NCBI RefSeq assembly: GCF_039555335.1
Contig: NC_092644.1
Coordinates: forward strand, 51,163,281-51,227,280
Origin: Amphiura filiformis
Taxonomy: Eukaryota > Echinodermata > Ophiuroidea > Amphilepidida > Amphiuridae
Direction: 5' to 3'
Length of the DNA: 64,000 nt
Shown in pieces: positions 12,616 to 23,445 of the stretch. The first letter of the stretch is position 1. The number at the start of each line of letters is the position of its first letter. The notes under the pieces were generated by a model. It saw only the letters and a program-made list of their open reading frames with translations, was not told where the DNA came from and did not search any database. A program made the position numbers and the translations under genes.

Positions 12616-12871
12616 AAGACCTGAGCGCAAGAAGACCGTAAGTCCACTTAGCCCCTCAACATGTATGCACTAAAGTTGCGTATAGTTTCGTATAGTATGG
12701 TAATGTTTTATACATGTTCAGGGGCCAAAACATATCTTTCACAACCTTTCATGATGTTTTCACCCTGGAACATGTATTAAACATTATAAACCCCTAAGAA
12801 ACTATACGTAACTTTAGTGTATACATGTTGAGGGGTCAAGTGGACTTACGGTCTTCTTGAGCTCAGGTCTT
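12616..12871. mobile_element. Fold-back element with AAGACCTGAGC ends
   Basis: The left arm AAGACCTGAGCGCAAGAAG continues through CCGTAAGTCCACTTAGCCCC, CAACATGTATGCACTAAAGT and a TATAGTTTC segment. It is repeated inverted in the right arm ending GCTCAGGTCTT. Arms are about 90 bases with few mismatches. It is non-coding and single-copy in this window, with no clear target duplication. Confidence 0.75.
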
Positions 12872-13394
12872 AGAAGAATCAATCCAATTAAGAAAGGGGT
12901 TGAGACAGTCGAAGTTTTACCATCCTGCAAAAACAACATTAATAAGAAAATAAATAATTATGAAATAAAACAACGCGACCAGCGTACTGTAGACATGTCC
13001 GTGTCCGAATACTAGGAAAAGGAATATATATGAAGTTAGAAAGGCAGAAAGCTATTTTATGGATATTGAATATATTGCTATACGCGTGTATAAAACATGC
13101 CACAAATTTTTCAATTTGCTCCTCAAAATATTTATTTCCTATACTCATTATATAATTAAGTTTTGATCTTTAACGGTCCTTATCATCTTATTTTGTTCAT
13201 TATAGTGAAAAAATACCCGTGCAAAATATTATCACTTTCAATAGAATTTAGAGACTTGTAAACTTCTGTGTAGTGGTTGTTCCGTGGATTACTGTGCCCT
13301 AGACCTGACCTAGGTGAAGCAATCTCTATATTGCCTCCCTCTGGAATTTGAAAGAGTTTAATTTTCTTTGATGATTGTATTAAAAGCCTCTAAA
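12872..13394. other. No gene recognised
   Basis: AT-rich stretch before the LINE. Nothing supported. Confidence 0.4.
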
Positions 13395-13405
13395 TAGACT
13401 CATGG

Positions 13406-13705
13406 ATGGTAGAAGAATTCTACGACATTCTGCAAGCTACTATTAATAAAACTCAAAAAAATAATATCCTACTTGTTATGGGAGACCTAAACGCAAAAGT
13501 TGGATGTAGCAAACACAATGTTCAAACAAAAGAAGGACAGCCGCCAATGGACATAGGAGTCTCCAGACCAAAAGACCCACAACAAAATAGACTACATTAT
13601 GATCAACAACCAATGGAAGACCTCTGTAACCAATGAGAGGAGCTTCCCTGGTGCAGACGTTGGATCAGATCACCAAATTGTGATTACAAATATATACGCT
13701 TGACA
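13406..13705 (+). pseudogene. Endonuclease fragment of the RTE-like LINE
   Basis: The first frame gives EEFYDILQATINKTQ followed by LLVMGDLNAKVG, the GDLN block of apurinic-type LINE endonucleases. A frameshift near 13565 moves the reading to a frame giving KIDYIMINNQWKTSV and then GADVGSDHQIV. These are the expected IDYI and SDH blocks, the latter with its catalytic Asp and His. N-terminal endonuclease blocks are absent, which fits 5' truncation. A stop and a frameshift prevent any product. Confidence 0.75.
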
Positions 13706-13975
13706 TTCCATGTCAAAAAGAAGCCAAACTACCCGAAATAATATGATATGTTCAGGCTAAAAAACATTGAACACAGGAGAAACGATGAAGTTGAAATAAG
13801 GGGAAGATTTGCCACACTACTCGAGCAATCAGACACAGACACTGAAACTATGTAGGAAGGAATCAAAATGCAAACAGTCAAAAGTGAAGAAGGACAGATT
13901 CTTTAACATGTTTAAGAAGAAGAAGTAAAGTAAAGGTGGAAAGTAAACTTTTAGGAACTTTATAACATCCTTCAG

Positions 13976-14713
13976 ATGCCTAGCTGCAATACAGAGCCAG
14001 CTATACTGCGGGAGGAAATTGAAAGTGCCATTAAGAAGCTGTCAGATGGCAAAGCCCCGGGATTTAACAACATCACGGCTGAGGAGCTCAAAGCAGCAGG
14101 GAGTGCAGGGATTGAAATCATACATATGTTATGCGCTAAAATATGGGACAGCGAAACTTTCCCAGATGACTGGTGCTGAGGGCTATCATCACACCGATTT
14201 ACAAAAAGAAAGATAAGCTTGACTGCGATAACTACCGGGGGATCAGCCAAATAATAAAAAGAACTGAAGATATCCTTTCCGAATCCCAAGTAGGATTTAG
14301 ACCGGGACATTCAATCATAGACCAACTCTTCACCCTCAGACAAATAGAGAAGCATCTTGAAAAGAGGAAGGGCCTTTTCAGTTACTACATCGACTTTGAA
14401 AATCGAAAAAGCCTTTGACTCAGTGTAGCAGGAAGGACTTTGGAAGGCACTTGGCTTCTTTGGTTGCCCAAAAAAAATTACCTGTCTGCCGAAAGCCCTC
14501 TACAAGAAATCTACAAGTACTGTCAGAGTAAATGGGGCACTAACAGATTGGTTCACTACCCTGGTTGGAGTTCGCCAAGGATGTGTGATCTCACCTCAGC
14601 TTTTCAACATTCTACTAGAGATGATGACTATGTTGTACGCCCTGCACGATACCAACATAGGAGTAAACATCCAAGGACAAGTGGTGAATAACCTACGATT
14701 TGCAGATGACAAT
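13976..14713 (+). pseudogene. Reverse-transcriptase N-terminal and palm part of the RTE-like LINE
   Basis: Blocks appear in the usual order over three frames. They are EEIESAIKKLSDGKAPG (RT0/1), FPDDWC, ITPIYKKKDKLDCDNYRGIS, SQVGFRPGHSIIDQLFTLRQ, GLFSYYIDFE, a GLWKALGFFG-like segment, GVRQGCVISPQLFNILLEMM and finally LRFADD. The sequence that normally lies between the NYRGIS and SQxGFRPG blocks is too short, so bases have been lost there. The block ends abruptly at the Asp-Asp codons, where the hAT element begins, and resumes at 15226. Confidence 0.8.
14706..14713. repeat. 8-bp target duplication, left copy
   Basis: ATGACAAT, repeated exactly at 15218-15225 on the far side of the hAT element. 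The sequence belongs to the LINE's FADDN codons. Confidence 0.9.
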
Positions 14714-15217
14714 CAGGGGCGTAACCAGACCTGACCTTCCGGGGGGGCAAGATTGTAAAATTTCCCAATTTCTGAAAAATAATCGTAGTATTTATGTGCG
14801 AGCGGCTTGCCGCGAAGCATTAAACTGGTGGGGTCCAGGGGCCCGCCTTAGGGCCCCTGGTGGGGTCCAGGGGCAAAGCTCCGGCGGGGGTCAAGGGGGC
14901 GGAGCCCCGTGAAGCTCCTGGTTTTTGGCATATTAGAAGCTAAAAATCAGTGTTTCAGAGAACAAATTTCACAATGAAAGTAGTAGGACCCTATAGATCT
15001 TCTTCCCTCTTTCTTTCCCTTTTCTCTTCTCCCTTCCTTTTTTTTTTTCTCTTTTTTCTTTTCTTCTTTCCCTTTTTCTTCCCTCTTTTTCTCTCTCCCC
15101 TTCTCCCCCTTTTCTCCTTCTCCCCTTCCCAATTTTTTTGCTCTTCTTCCCTGTTTTTTTTTGCCCGGGGGGGGGGGGCAGCTTGCCCCCCCGGCCACCC
15201 CACTGGTTACGCCACTG
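14714..15217. mobile_element. Non-autonomous hAT element (504 bp) inside the LINE
   Basis: It begins CAGGGGCGTAACCAG and ends CTGGTTACGCCACTG, terminal inverted repeats differing at one base. It is flanked by the exact 8-bp repeat ATGACAAT. CAG...CTG ends and 8-bp duplications are the hallmark of hAT transposons. The inside has GC-rich short repeats (GGGGTCCAGGGGC near 14829 and 14863) and a ~160-bp polypyrimidine tract (about 15000-15165). No transposase is encoded, and the Lys/Glu-rich ORF on the minus strand comes from the tract. Removing it restores the LINE frame FADDNALLAN. Confidence 0.93.
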
Positions 15218-15225
15218 ATGACAAT

Positions 15226-15791
15226 GCACTCCTTGCCAACATGCCATAAACAAAGAGGACATCCATTTGAACATCACAATCGCCAATACTAAGCTTCTAC
15301 AGGTGAAGGAGTTTACCTACCTGGGAGGAAACATCACCCCAAAAGGATCCTGCTCAGAAGATATTAAACTACGTATAGGTAAAGCTCCAGAAGCTGTGCA
15401 GAAACTACGGAGTATCTGGAGCGCTAAGGACATCCAAACCAACAAGATTGAACTATACAAGGTCGAAGGTCCTCGTTTTATCAGTATTACTCTACGGAGC
15501 AGAAACCTGGACATTGAAAAGCGAGGATGAAAATCGATTACTCACTTTCGAGACGATGTACCTCAGGAAGATAATGGGAGTATAACACGGAAAGACAGGA
15601 TCAGAAACACCACCATCCGCAAAACTCGGCTGGGTGTTGAGTTCTCCATCTTGGACAGAATAACCCGCAAGAGACTGCATTATTTTGGCCACATCCAGAG
15701 AATGACTCCCTCTCGCCTTGCCAATATGGGCACTGAGTGCTTCATCCAGGGAACCAGACCTAGAGGAAGACCACCAAGAGGTGGACAGACA
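15226..15791 (+). pseudogene. C-terminal part of the RTE-like LINE polyprotein
   Basis: It continues from NALLANMP after the hAT insertion to KLLQVKEFTYLGGNITPKG, SEDIKLRIGKA and LRSIWSAKDI. Then, after frameshifts, it gives LLYGAETWTLKSEDENRLL, TMYLRKIMG, TRKDRIRNTTI, RKRLHYFGHIQRM and GTRPRGRPPRGG. This is the standard tail of RTE-like LINE proteins (a thumb/connection-type region after the reverse transcriptase). Frame changes near 15465 and 15585 and a stop near 15585 show decay. The element's 3' end is placed near 15891 without a clear poly-A or microsatellite. Confidence 0.8.
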
Positions 15792-15891
15792 GCCTACTAG
15801 CTGATTGTAAAAGAACCAACCTAAACTCCATAGTAAATGCCAGCCATGTAGCAGAAGACAGAACAGTGAGTGAACGGCATAGTTCAAGGTA

Positions 15892-18502
15892 GGTCAAATA
15901 AACTCATACCGAGTTTCTGGCGATATCTTGAAAACAGAACATCACCTTTTGTGCTTTGCCAAAAGAACATAAAAATCCGATTGACTTCACATTCAAAAGT
16001 TGCAAGTCTGGTAGCGGCACCCCTCTATACTTTATTCACAAGTACATATTTTGCATGGGGTATTTTTCTTTAAAATAAACAAAATGAGAGGGCCCGTTAA
16101 AAAATCGATAATCCTACAAGCAAAAATGTCTTATTATTTCCTTTCCTATTTCCTATTCAGGATGCCCCCCAGTATTATCATAATTATAAACGTCATAGTG
16201 ACGTCATATGAAGGATGTTGATATTTATTTTGGTACTATTCCTTGGTACAAATTCCTTGGCTATTATTGTGCATATATAGTCGATTTCAAATGCTTGTCT
16301 CTCGTTTAGTTTCAATTAGTTTTAGATTCTCGATACAAAACGTTGTTCAGAAGGCAAATTGTAAGATTATATAACCCATTTTATAGGCACACAATCATGT
16401 TCTTTATAGTCTTTTATTCAACGATGTTTTTCTACGTCTTGAAGAAATGTAAAATGACTGAATTGAAATGCTTTTGTTTTATATCTCGAACACGATAACG
16501 TCATTCTAGTTAAGAATAAAAGATGATAATGCATTATCTTAAGAGTGAATCCTCAACTACATAATTTGGGATGTTTTCTCATATATGCAAATGTATAATG
16601 GGCATCAATGGCATCAATACTACCAATAATCCAATAGTGTATTGAACCAGATAGAATTAGCATTCCTACATTTTCTTATAAAAACATCACTTATACACAT
16701 AATAGGGACAGCTTTTAATAGACAGCAGATTTTAGCATTCAAGAATGCTTGTCATGTTTTTACTCAATGTGAATATTTACCTACATAACACATGAGCTAA
16801 GACATTTTGACTGACATTTAATAAATGCGCCGTACATCGTTTGGTAAAGATAACATCGTTTTAAAACTATCATTGTATTGGTGGTCAAAAGACATTTTGA
16901 AAGCCATGGTAGGAGCGTTTAAAAGGTTTTGTTTGCCTTGACGACGTTTCCTCAATCAGGTGTACAGAGATAACAGTCTTAACGGTGAAGGTGTTTTCAA
17001 GCATTTTAAAGGAGTTGTGTAATACATGAACAATTTTTGAAATGAATATAAGCCAACTATATGAGGAGTTAATATATCGGTTAGTCATCGTATTCTATAA
17101 CTATGTGAATACATAATATATACGATAAGCTCAATAACCAAGGAGAAAATCTATTAATGGTAACACTAATATATCACAGATACTGGAACACAGTGGCTCG
17201 TTACAAGAACCACAAGCATTACTGCTATATTGTTGATTACGAATCGCACTTACTGCAGTCCTACGAAGTGGGTGCACGGGGTTTGTACCAAACAGCCCTC
17301 AAGTGTTTCATTCGGCATTTACATCCAAATGACTTAAGCTAATTAAGGATCCATTCTTTGCGCTCATTTTAGTGATTAAAAATATCAACCCACTATCCTT
17401 ACCCGGGGGTAAAGACCGACCATTAAAGTCGATCATTAGTGGGGTTAATGAAGCCTCCAGCAGTCCAGCTGTTTCTACAGTATAAAATGTATGATTACTA
17501 GACATTTCCTTTAGCAGAAACTCCGGTGAAAATCGCTTGTTCGTGGGATTTTTAGCGGAAAATTAATTTCGGCCTCTCCTTTTTTTGTACACAGTCAGAA
17601 TATCCAAATTTTGACGTCATAACGATATTAAGTGAGGAATGTTTGTGCTTATGTTGGTGTCCTGGATAGAGGAGACCCATGGCTATACATTGACAGCAAA
17701 TACAACATTATAAAATATATAGAAAATTATAGAGGGGTTGGAACCACGGGGTTGAAACACTCCCTTTCGTAGGTCGTGTTACACAAATTTGTCTCAGTTG
17801 ACGAGGGTTTAAAAAAATGGGAGGGGAGAACAATGAGCAGTGCATACTACGTTGAAGGAAATCAAATATACTTTATTGGATTTGAAGAAAAAACTATTAC
17901 AGATTGTGACAATGTCTGTCCAAGGAAAACGTAATGAAGTCATATAATTATCTTAAAAACCAGATATAAATAATTGGAAATACGTTTGCGGAAGGGATGA
18001 CTAGAGCTTAATTTCCTTGAACATTGTATAAATCGGTATCATATCAGAAGGACATTCCTCGTATAATGAATGCAATGTGGTGTGTCTAATGTGCTCTCAT
18101 GTCCCACAAATAATTCTGTGCAAGCACTGAAGGTGGGTGGCCATGATGGCTGGGCCCTTAATGTGGATGCCTTTATTAGACATATTTTGCAGCCGTATAC
18201 GTGAAAAAACGCGAAATATGTCCGAAACGCGTCATAGTTCTGTAAAGTAACGAAGCCTTATTGTGACTCGGTTAATGCTAAATGTTCAGTGCGTAGGGGA
18301 CCGTGACATGCCCTTTCTGGCATTACAAAATCCACTCTCGCGCTTCGCGCGCTCTGGAACCAGTTTTAGGTTTGTGCATGTGGCCGTGTGGTTGGATTGG
18401 TTGGACGTGATAATTGGCCATTTCGTTTACGGAACGGTTCCTGTACGGGATGTTTGCAACTCCGTAAATTTAAGGAATGTTTTAACATTGTAATGGATAT
18501 AT
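15892..18502. other. No gene recognised (2.6 kb)
   Basis: AT-rich. ORFs at 16885-17088 and 17157-17342 are short and motif-free. No inverted repeat or RNA gene is supported. Confidence 0.4.
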
Positions 18503-18763
18503 ATATATGTGATGCGATCAAGCAAAATCAGTCGCAACTCGGAAATATTAAATTTTCAGATTCTTATAGGATAGTAAATAGCATTTACAAATCTGAATTT
18601 TGCAGAAAACGCATTGAAATTGAACAACCGGTTGCAAAGATATGAGCAATTACAGATTTTCCAAAACAACAGGAAACAAAAGGAAATATTTCCTTTGTAT
18701 GGCTATATCTCAAAATCAACATTTTCGAGTTCCGACTGATTTTGCTTGATCGCATCACATATG
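18503..18763. mobile_element. Fold-back MITE with ATATGTGATGCGATCAAGC ends
   Basis: The left arm ATATGTGATGCGATCAAGC runs into AAAATCAGTCGCAACTCG. The right end is the same sequence inverted with a single mismatch over about 36 bases. The element is about 260 bp and non-coding. The AT-rich flanks hide any target duplication. Confidence 0.75.
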
Positions 18764-18869
18764 TTTTAAATAGTTTTAAAAAGTAGACCCAATAAAGGGA
18801 AAAAAAGATATGACCTGAAGACCTCAACGAAAAGTAAGGCCAACTTTAGTAGTTCAGCATTTTGTAAAC

Positions 18870-19607
18870 CTTAGATTTGGTTATATAGTATAATTTCAAA
18901 TCAGAGTTTGAAATAAACGTATTTACAGGTATGGTAAAAGAATGGTTAATAATATCTGTAGAGATATATCGTGGTAGTATGGTTATGTCTTAGAAATAAT
19001 CTTTCATGTAATTTGTGGCATTTGTATTTGTGTGCAATCAAGATAATGAGTACACGTAGCACCTTGTTTACTGAGAAACTTGATTAATGGGATTGTCCGT
19101 CGCGGCACATTAACGTCAAAATTGGCAATGACGTCAGTATTGCAAAACTATGAAATCATCTTTATATTATTTCCGATTAAATATCGTAACAAGTATAACT
19201 TGCATCAGATAAGTCATTGATAATGGAAAGATTAATAGTTATTTGCTCACAAACGCAATAATAATAGAAACTTGACGACCAACGAAAATATTAAACTGGA
19301 ATATTTGTTCTATAGCATACGGACGTCAAATAGACGTATTAATGAGACACCCACACTAGTTATGGGTGGAGATCCCGACGGGGTGGGAGGATATGACCGG
19401 GGATATGACCACCTATCCCGTGTGTACCAAACACTTTATATACTTGGGATGATTTTGTCTCTGTAGCTGTAGCAAATAGATCAAAGGATGAGTTGCGGAG
19501 TTTGGCACCATTTGCATGACCATCTTACGCCTCAAATATTATGAAAAAACTTGTTCAGTTTATAATTGGCGAAGGCTAATAACATCGTAGAATAATAGAG
19601 AATCAAC
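18870..19607 (+). repeat. Copy C of the long repeat unit, left part
   Basis: It matches unit 1 at about 53360-54630 and unit 2 at about 61080-61330. Shared segments include TTTCAAATCAGAG, GAAATAAACGTATTTACAG, GTGCAATCAAGATAATGAGT, GATCCCGACGGGGTGGG-like and GAGTTTGGCACCATTTGCA. Copy C lacks blocks present in the other copies, so it is partly deleted. The match resumes after the E1 and LINE insertions at about 22760. Confidence 0.7.
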
Positions 19608-20582
19608 ATCCACTTGTGTTTGTCAAGTGTAAAATACATCTGACTGGGTGTTTTAAATACACGCATAAAGGTTTGTCATGAATGGTTGCCTGGTGCTGTT
19701 ACATTATGTTTTTAGTTTCTATAATAATCATAATATTTATAATTCAATGGGCATTTTGTTTTTACGGACTCATGTTTTAATTGTAAAGCGCCTTGTGGTC
19801 TTTGATGTAATGCGCTATATAAGAATAAATTATTATTATAATGATTATTATTATTATTTTCTTTATTCATTTCTTCTTTTCCTTTCTCTACACTTATTCT
19901 TTCTTATGCCTACACTTTAGGGGCCCATCAGATCACTCACTCCCTCGTTCTCCTTCTCCGCATCTCCTCGTCCCCCCTTTCTTTCTTTTTCTTTTTGTCT
20001 TCCTCCCCTCCCCTAAAATCTCGATCGCTCGTCCGCTTCTTCTTTTTTCACCCCTCGACTCCTCCTTCACTCCCTGGCTTTTAAAATGGATATTCATGAT
20101 ATTAAGAAACCCGTTTGACTTTATTGAATAGGCCTATAACCAAGATAACAACATAATGTTGCGAAATAGTTAATTGATTGAAAGTGACACAGATAGACAT
20201 GGACCTATACCTGGCAGCCACGCCACGTTGTTACGGATAATATTATCAGCAACTCTATTCGATTTATTTAAATGAGGCGCCTAAATTAAGATGGGTGGTA
20301 AATAACTGTATATCGCCGGTAAAGTGCGCTTTTGTGTACTGGCGAAGACTCAATCACACCCATGGGCTTTATGAGAACAAAATGTACCTCTCGCTCAAGT
20401 GGGCGCTTTCACACGACTTTCTTTTGATCACCTATTGACAGTAGCCTGCATGTCCGGTAAAGCGTTAATACGCTGTCGGGCCATTTACCGTTTTAATGGC
20501 GGAACCCTTTTGTGCTGAACAAAAGGTACCTCTCGATGAATAACTTGTCGGCAAATCAAATCGGCACAAAGAATCGCTCCAT
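19608..20582 (+). repeat. E1 dispersed repeat, copy in copy C
   Basis: It is homologous to 57849-59683 (minus orientation) over TGTAAAATACATCTGACTGGGTG, the CT-rich tract (about 19890-20060), AAATGAGGCGCCTAAAT, AGTGGGCGCTTTCACA, AAGCGTTAATACGCTGTC and GGTACCTCTCGATGAAT. Unit 1 near 54622 lacks the segment and reads straight from the GAATCA-type flank to the CGCAGTTGG flank, which makes it an insertion. Boundaries are good to about 10 bases. It includes an (ATT)n run at about 19829-19860. No ORF of interest is present. Confidence 0.65.
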
Positions 20583-21351
20583 GGACGTATTCGCAGTTGG
20601 GGACAGCATCTACGCTATACATCGGTACATTAATCGGAAATACGTTTACGCAACTTCTAGACTATTTATTTATTTCTTCTTTAACCTGGGACATGCAATC
20701 AGTGACCAGCACTGTTCTCCCTTGCTGCCCAGGATACAACACAGATAAACAACAAAGATGTATTTAAAAGTATTTAAAAGTATACATAAAAGTCATAAAA
20801 TTAATACCATATAAATTATACACATGGTACAAGAAATTTAAATAACATATGATAATTACATTTACAATGTGCTACATAAAAGAGATATTATTGCAAGTTA
20901 GTATATATGTTCTTGAAGACATTTGCATTGACAGGAAGGGATTTTTGATGTTTCGGGAAGATCATTCCAGGCCTTAGCCCCCCTGAACAGGAAAGTTCTC
21001 TTGCCAGTCTCAGTGCGCATCTTATTTATAACCAGATTCCCAGAGGTCGATGATCTGAGAGTATAATTGCTATAAATATTGCACAGGTTGGGGGTACCAG
21101 CCCCCCAAGACATTTAAAAACATTGAGACAGATATGATATTTACGACGATCAGAAAAAGTTTCCCAGTTTAGGGAATCAAAGACAAAATGAGTTGGAGTG
21201 CGCATTGACGCCAATGATTGCTCTACCGAGACGTTTTGATGGCGATCCAACCTGTTCAGGAGAGTTAAGCCTGCATTTGACCAAATTAGATCACAATAAT
21301 CAACTTTAGGTAAAACAACGGATGTATACAACAACTTCAGGGTGTCAACAG

Positions 21352-21900
21352 CTAAAAACTTTCTGATACGGTAAAAAAGACCAATATATTTATAAAGTGA
21401 CATGCACCTCTGGTCAAAAATAATGCCAAGATACTTAAAATGTGGGACACATTCAAGGGGCTGATCTTTGATATGAACAATAAGAGGACCAGAGGATGCA
21501 AGTTTACGAGCAGATCCAACAGCATAGTTTTGGTTTTATTAACATTCAATGTGAGCCTATGTTGGTGAAGCCATTTAGCAACACCTTGCATACCAGAATT
21601 CAATACATTATTTACTTCATCAATGTTTCTACTGGCAAAGAAAATGGCAGTATCATCAGCATAAAGGTTTATTTTGCAATTCTTGACAACTGTAGGGAGA
21701 TTGTTGATATATATTGTAAATAAAAGAGGCCCCAGGATTGACCCCTGGGGTACCCCAAATGTCACAGGTGCGAGTTCAGAAAGTGAATTACCTACTTTGG
21801 TAGCCTGTTTTCTTTCACCCAAGTATGAGGAGAACCAGCGTAGTTCCAGTCCATAAACACCAACACTCTGAAGCCTCGAGAGCAAGATTGACCGTGTCAA
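21352..21900 (-). pseudogene. Reverse transcriptase, second half with YADD (CR1-like relic)
   Basis: It starts inside block 3-4 (SILLSRLQSVGVYG, WFSSYLGERKQ) and contains FGVPQGSILGPLLFTIYIN and LYADDTAIFF. Both catalytic aspartates of YADD are intact (about 21652-21664). HRLTLNVNKTKTML follows. The sequence then loses frame, and the C-terminal part continues in other frames at 20898-21403 (RIRKFLAVDTLKLLYTS, VVLPKVDYC, NLVINKMRTETGKRTFLF). It is not functional because of the breaks on both sides. Confidence 0.8.
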
Positions 21901-22381
21901 AGGCCTTTTTCAGGTCTAAAAAAATGGCCCCCACATAACTACCACGATCAATGTGATTTAAAATGAAATCTGTTACATCAACAAGAGTGGTGAGTGTTGA
22001 GTGTTTGGGTCTGAAACCACCCTGTTTAGGACATAAAATGTTATTTTGTGACAAAAAAACATAAAATTGATCGTAGACAAGTCTTTCAAAGATCTTCATG
22101 ATCACCGGAATAACAGAGATGGGCCTATAGTTGCTGGAGACATTACGGGGCCCATCTTTATAGATAGAACTCACTCTACTTTGTTTCCAAACTGCAGGAA
22201 CAACACCTGTCTGAAGGCTGAGATTAAAAATATGAGCAAGAGGTGTAACAAGAGCACTAGCACCAGCTTTCAGAAATTTAGTATTGACACCATCAAGACC
22301 AGTGGCCTTTTCAGTGGGAAGTGATCTAAGAATCTTTGAAATTTTACAATGAAATTTAGTTGCCTGTGTTAATTTATACAA
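21815..22381 (-). pseudogene. Reverse transcriptase, first half (CR1-like relic)
   Basis: The open frame carries KATGLDGV, the two block-2 segments (SRVSSIYKDG and SNYRPISVIPVIMKIFERLV), GFRPKHSTLTTLV and FLDLKKAFDTVN. The Asp of FLDLKKAF is one of the three catalytic carboxylates and is intact. After DTVN the reading frame shifts into the next segment. The initiating position is arbitrary, because the true start lies upstream or has been lost. Confidence 0.8.
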
Positions 22382-22760
22382 GTCACTAACCTTATAAATG
22401 TGCCCCTTTTCAAAAAAATGATTATGTCATCATTCAGAGTTGGACACCTGTCCTATCTTTTTGACATCTTGACACCGTGAAGCAAGAATATTGTTAAGAA
22501 TGTTATGTCTCAAAGCCAACTGTCAGTTGAAATGGTAAAATCCGTTTTTATTTCCCTTTTTATTTTGTATTTTTTTTGCCGTGAAATCACAAATTTGGAA
22601 GAACTTGTTTCGATACTCGCGTTGTTTAGGTATAAAACAATTGATACTTGAATCAACCACAATTTTATGCTGTGTATTTTTGAACTCTTGAAAATGGCAT
22701 CTTAGAAAATCTTTAAAAAAAACCGGATTCCGCTTTCTTTTTTAAACTGCCATGGACTTT

Positions 22761-23445
22761 GAGACATAAAAATTTTGACATGACATGACATGATATAAAG
22801 ATTGTGGGAATAAACTAAATCAGAGGTGTTTGGATATAACACTAATTTATATAGAATACGTTTGTTACTGCTGATAGGGGTGCCTTTATAAATAAGAGAA
22901 CTCTGCAGTAATAAGTTGATAATTAGTCCACTTATCATCATTTGAACGTGTTTAACCAAATGGAAAGGAAATGCTCGTACCACGAGTTCCTTCTTTCTCT
23001 TTAAAAATAAAGCAAACATCTCATTGCCTGCAACTTGATCCAATCTCATTCATTGTACTATCCCGTATTCATCAAAGATGATGCAATGAAGATATTTTCA
23101 AATCACACAATATTGACACGGTGACATGGCACATATCCAATAGTTTGAACAGACACAGGACGGGCAAATCTACGCGTAATCACCAATTTTCTCGCGAATA
23201 ATGCTCAAGAAAGCTCTGATCAACTTAAGTCAATCCAACATAGTCCTTTGGGAGCTTTTAGAAACAACAATATTAATATCTTCACGTCATAAAGGATGCG
23301 TATGTATGTGTATAATATTAAAGGTACATATTTGAAGCACCTTGGGAAATCGACAAATACTTGGTATTGTGGGAACTGTTGTTTCTGCATCTAAAATTCA
23401 GAAAAGCAACGCGAATTATAAAGTAGTTGTATCGGTATTAAGGGC
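22761..23445 (+). repeat. Copy C of the long repeat unit, right part
   Basis: It aligns almost continuously with 55290-56018. Shared stretches include CAACTTGATCCAATCTCAT, ATTGACACGGTGACATGGCA, TAATGCTCAAGAAAGCTCTG and ATTTGAAGCACCTTGGGAAA. Homology stops after GTAGTTGTATCGGTATTAA (about 23439), exactly where unit 2 begins in the other copy (about 56018-56030). Confidence 0.85.

Larger units (their letters stand above)
13395..15891 (+). mobile_element. RTE-like non-LTR retrotransposon, 5'-truncated and broken
   Basis: The element starts inside the endonuclease and runs to the usual C-terminal tail of this LINE type. Conserved blocks follow in the normal order but in several frames. They are an endonuclease piece (VMGDLNAKVG), reverse-transcriptase blocks (SDGKAPG, NYRGIS, GFRPGHSIIDQLFTLRQI, YIDFEKAF-like, GVRQGCVISPQLFNILL, RFADD) and the tail (FTYLGGNITPKGSCSEDI, LLYGAETWTLKSEDENRLL, RKRLHYFGHIQRM, RGRPPRGG). 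Bases 14714-15217 are a later hAT insertion. Frameshifts, stops and an apparent internal gap after NYRGIS make it inactive. RTE-like is the best family fit, but the clade was not tested by phylogeny. Confidence 0.85.
20660..22760 (-). mobile_element. CR1-like non-LTR retrotransposon relic, minus strand
   Basis: Read on the minus strand, it keeps the reverse-transcriptase blocks in order. They are LPTEKATGLDGVNTKFLK, VPAVWKQSRVSSIYKDG, NYRPISVIPVIMKIFERL, QGGFRPKHSTLTTLVDVT, AIFLDLKKAFDTVN, FGVPQGSILGPLLFTIYIN, INLYADDTAIFF, HRLTLNVNKTK, then VVLPKVDYCDLIW and AKAWNDLPETSK. A stretch upstream (about 22400-22750) is also largely open in one frame, though with stops, and may be the linker before the reverse transcriptase. 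No endonuclease blocks are seen, so it is 5'-truncated. The 3' end sits at an ATTTATTTATTT run (20663-20675). The same 3' end occurs truncated at 37884-37980. Confidence 0.85.

Noticed and set aside
14947-15286. Lys/Glu-rich and Phe/Ser-rich ORFs on both strands
   Set aside because: They are translations of the polypyrimidine tract inside the hAT element and change frame freely. There is no protein signal.
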